Of a stretch of 24,973 nucleotides of DNA, positions 23,936-24,973 are shown piece after piece (the stretch's first letter is position 1; each line of letters opens with the position of its first letter). Origin of the DNA: an uncultured Lachnospiraceae bacterium (GTDB lineage: Bacteria > Bacillota > Clostridia > Lachnospirales > Lachnospiraceae); the NCBI GenBank assembly GCA_910584725.1, contig CAJUBE010000047.1:1-24973 (forward strand), given 5' to 3'. A program made the position numbers and the translations under genes. The notes below the pieces were generated by a model, which was not told the DNA's origin, made no database searches, and was given only the letters and a program-made list of their open reading frames with translations.

Positions 23936-24210
23936 CTTCATTTTCCTCTCGCTTATTCTTTTATTCTTAAAATATACTACATTTATACTCTTTTGTATAT
24001 GCCGCCGTATATTCCCTTCCTTCTTTCCCTCTCTGTCCACGCGGCCGGAATAAACGAAATTTTGTAATACTTTTGCCAGAATTTCTCCCCAAATTTCATA
24101 GACAATCCGTTTCCGTTGTGCTATACTCAATCTACCGGAGAGAATCATTACTATCATTTAAAACGATATAATGCTTGTGCTGTCATCCAACGAACGAAAG
24201 GAGAATCAAA
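23936..24210. other. Divergent intergenic region (275 bases)
   Basis: AT-rich sequence between two divergent genes. It holds the plus-strand promoter at 24099-24127 and a possible second -10 (TATAAT, about 24167-24172). On the minus strand, TATA-rich sequence near 23970-24000 probably serves the metallo-hydrolase gene, but I could not fix a -35. No gene is visible. Confidence 0.5.
24099..24127 (+). promoter_or_regulatory. Promoter for the coiled-coil gene
   Basis: TAGACA (24099-24104), a 17-base spacer and TATACT (24122-24127), with TG just before the -10 (extended -10). The leader is about 75 bases. Confidence 0.55.
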
Positions 24211-24753
24211 ATGACAGACAGTCAAAAGCTCGATCTGCTTCTTTCTGAAGTGAAAGAAGTCAAAACGGATGTCCGAACATTGAAGGATGATGTCCAGGCA
24301 CTGAAAAAAGATGTCTCTACATTGAACAAGAGAGTTTCCACTCTGGAGGAAAAAGTAATTTCTCTGGAGGAAAAAGTTTCTTCTCTGGATGGAAAAGTTT
24401 CTTCTCTGGATGGAAAAGTTTCTTCTCTGGATGGAAAAGTTTCTTCTCTGGATGGGAAAGTTTCTTCTCTGGATGGGAAAGTTTCTTCTCTGGATGGGAA
24501 AGTTTCCACTCTGGAAGGAAAGGTAGATAAACTGACGCAAAGAACAGATACCATTGAGGATAACATAGTTCATATAAATTTAGTCCTCGAAAATGAAATA
24601 CGCGTCAATATTCAACGGGTGGCAGAAGGACATCTTGACCTTTCCCGCAATTTTCATGAAGCCATGAAGCCCAATGAGGAAGTCGAAATGCTTGCCCTCC
24701 GGGTTGGTATGCTCGAATCGGATATGCGGAAAGTCAAAGCGAAATTGGCTTAA
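24211..24753 (+). CDS. Small coiled-coil protein with perfect heptad repeats
   Basis: A 180-residue, wholly helical-looking protein with no signal peptide or membrane segment. From about residue 8 to 105 it is one long heptad pattern with Val at a and Leu at d. Residues 56-97 are six identical copies of VSSLDGK, flanked by degenerate ones (VSTLNKR, VSTLEEK, VISLEEK, VSTLEGK). The C-terminal third (VLENEIRVNIQRVAEGHLDLSRNFHEAMKPNEEVEMLALRVGMLESDMRKVKAKLA) is a second helical region. Start ATG 24211 has AAAGGAG 8 bases upstream. It has its own promoter and terminator. I do not recognise a function; an oligomeric scaffold or spacer is possible. Confidence 0.85.
   Translation: MTDSQKLDLLLSEVKEVKTDVRTLKDDVQALKKDVSTLNKRVSTLEEKVISLEEKVSSLDGKVSSLDGKVSSLDGKVSSLDGKVSSLDGKVSSLDGKVSTLEGKVDKLTQRTDTIEDNIVHINLVLENEIRVNIQRVAEGHLDLSRNFHEAMKPNEEVEMLALRVGMLESDMRKVKAKLA
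24376..24501 (+). repeat. Six tandem 21-bp repeats inside the coiled-coil gene
   Basis: Six adjacent 21-base units, each encoding VSSLDGK. Units 1-3 (24376-24438) are identical to each other. Units 4-6 (24439-24501) are identical to each other and differ from the first three by one synonymous base (GGA to GGG). The unit length keeps the reading frame. Confidence 0.97.
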
Positions 24754-24754
24754 C

Positions 24755-24788
24755 AAAATGGGGCGCCGTTCATAGCGGCGCTCATTTT
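24755..24788 (+). terminator. Terminator of the coiled-coil gene
   Basis: AAAATGGG...CGCCG (24755-24768) pairs with CGGCGCTCATTTT (24776-24788) with one bulged G and one wobble pair. It lies two bases after the stop codon and ends in TTTT. Confidence 0.7.
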
Positions 24789-24828
24789 ATACAGATTAGT
24801 ATAAATTTCCTCTGAGTGCCCGTGTGCA

Positions 24829-24867
24829 TAAAAAATACCGCAAACCGCTTTATCCGCAGTTTCCGGC
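24829..24867 (-). terminator. Terminator downstream of tRNA-Glu
   Basis: On the minus strand, a 12-bp stem (24867-24856 with 24848-24837) with one mismatch and two wobble pairs has a 7-base loop. A run of six T residues follows (24835-24830). Confidence 0.7.
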
Positions 24868-24901
24868 ATCCTTTAGGGTTGGGCTGTTCTAAAACAGTCA
24901 A

Positions 24902-24973
24902 CAGCTCGTAGGGGAATCGAACCCCTGTTTCCGCCGTGAGAGGGCGGCGTCTTAACCGCTTGACCAACGAGCC
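24902..24973 (-). tRNA. tRNA-Glu (anticodon CTC)
   Basis: Read on the minus strand, the full cloverleaf fits in 72 bases. It has a 7-bp acceptor with a G1-U72 wobble, D arm GTC...GAC, and anticodon stem CCGCC/GGCGG with loop CTCTCAC (anticodon CTC, reading GAG). The T stem is AGGGG/CCCCT with loop TTCGATT, and the discriminator base is G. The 3' CCA is not encoded. The 5' end coincides with the window edge. It closely resembles Bacillus tRNA-Glu in its D and anticodon arms. Confidence 0.92.

Noticed and set aside
24376..24501. Regular repeats that could be mistaken for a CRISPR array
   Set aside because: Units are 21 bases with no spacers, encode an in-frame heptad and lie inside a gene with a clear start and terminator.
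24154..24573. Long reverse-strand reading frames with IQRRNF- or PSREETF-type repeats
   Set aside because: They are the antisense image of the coiled-coil repeats, have no ribosome binding site and end without any family resemblance.

Overview
The window reads as a chromosomal segment of a Gram-positive member of the Clostridia, most likely a Lachnospiraceae-type gut anaerobe. The reasons are the gene order rimP-nusA-ylxR-L7Ae-infB-rbfA-nrnA-truB-ribF, strong AGGAGG-type ribosome binding sites, sigma-A-like promoters with 17-base spacers, and protein types common in that family (a DUF6020-like membrane protein, an SH3-NlpC/P60 wall hydrolase). The assignment is inferred from content only. The window is mostly housekeeping. 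No phage, insertion sequence, CRISPR array or toxin-antitoxin pair is visible.

Layout, left to right. Positions 97-2858 (minus) hold a compact folate operon, folC-folE-folP, ending in a strong palindrome at the left edge. A small membrane protein (2909-3334, plus) and a PH-domain-like protein (3362-3781, minus) converge. A nitroreductase (3973-4515) and the aspartate transcarbamoylase pair pyrB-pyrI (4584-6027) run on the plus strand and meet pnp head-on at a shared terminator (6092-6126). On the minus strand, rpsO and pnp (8758-6142) carry a structured leader and a stem-loop between them. Upstream of rpsO lie a small membrane protein, a secreted SH3-NlpC/P60 hydrolase and a Na/Pi cotransporter-PhoU protein (12311-9021).

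From 21118 leftward to 12430 runs the large translation/transcription operon (rimP, nusA, ylxR, L7Ae-like, infB, rbfA, nrnA, truB, ribF). It starts from a clear promoter followed by a terminator-like leader hairpin. In Bacillus subtilis this operon continues directly into rpsO and pnp; here the three envelope/transport genes sit between ribF and rpsO.

To the right are a large polytopic membrane protein (21202-23028, plus), a DHPS-like metallo-beta-lactamase-fold hydrolase (23935-23102, minus), a small coiled-coil protein with six 21-bp tandem repeats (24211-24753, plus), and tRNA-Glu(CTC) at the right edge on the minus strand.

The most interesting signals are regulatory. They are a WalR-type direct repeat at the NlpC/P60 promoter, an attenuator-like hairpin in the rimP-nusA leader, a pseudoknot-capable leader abutting the rpsO ribosome binding site, the in-frame 21-bp repeat array, and a duplicated leader segment in front of truB and ribF. 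I found no convincing wholly new multi-gene system.
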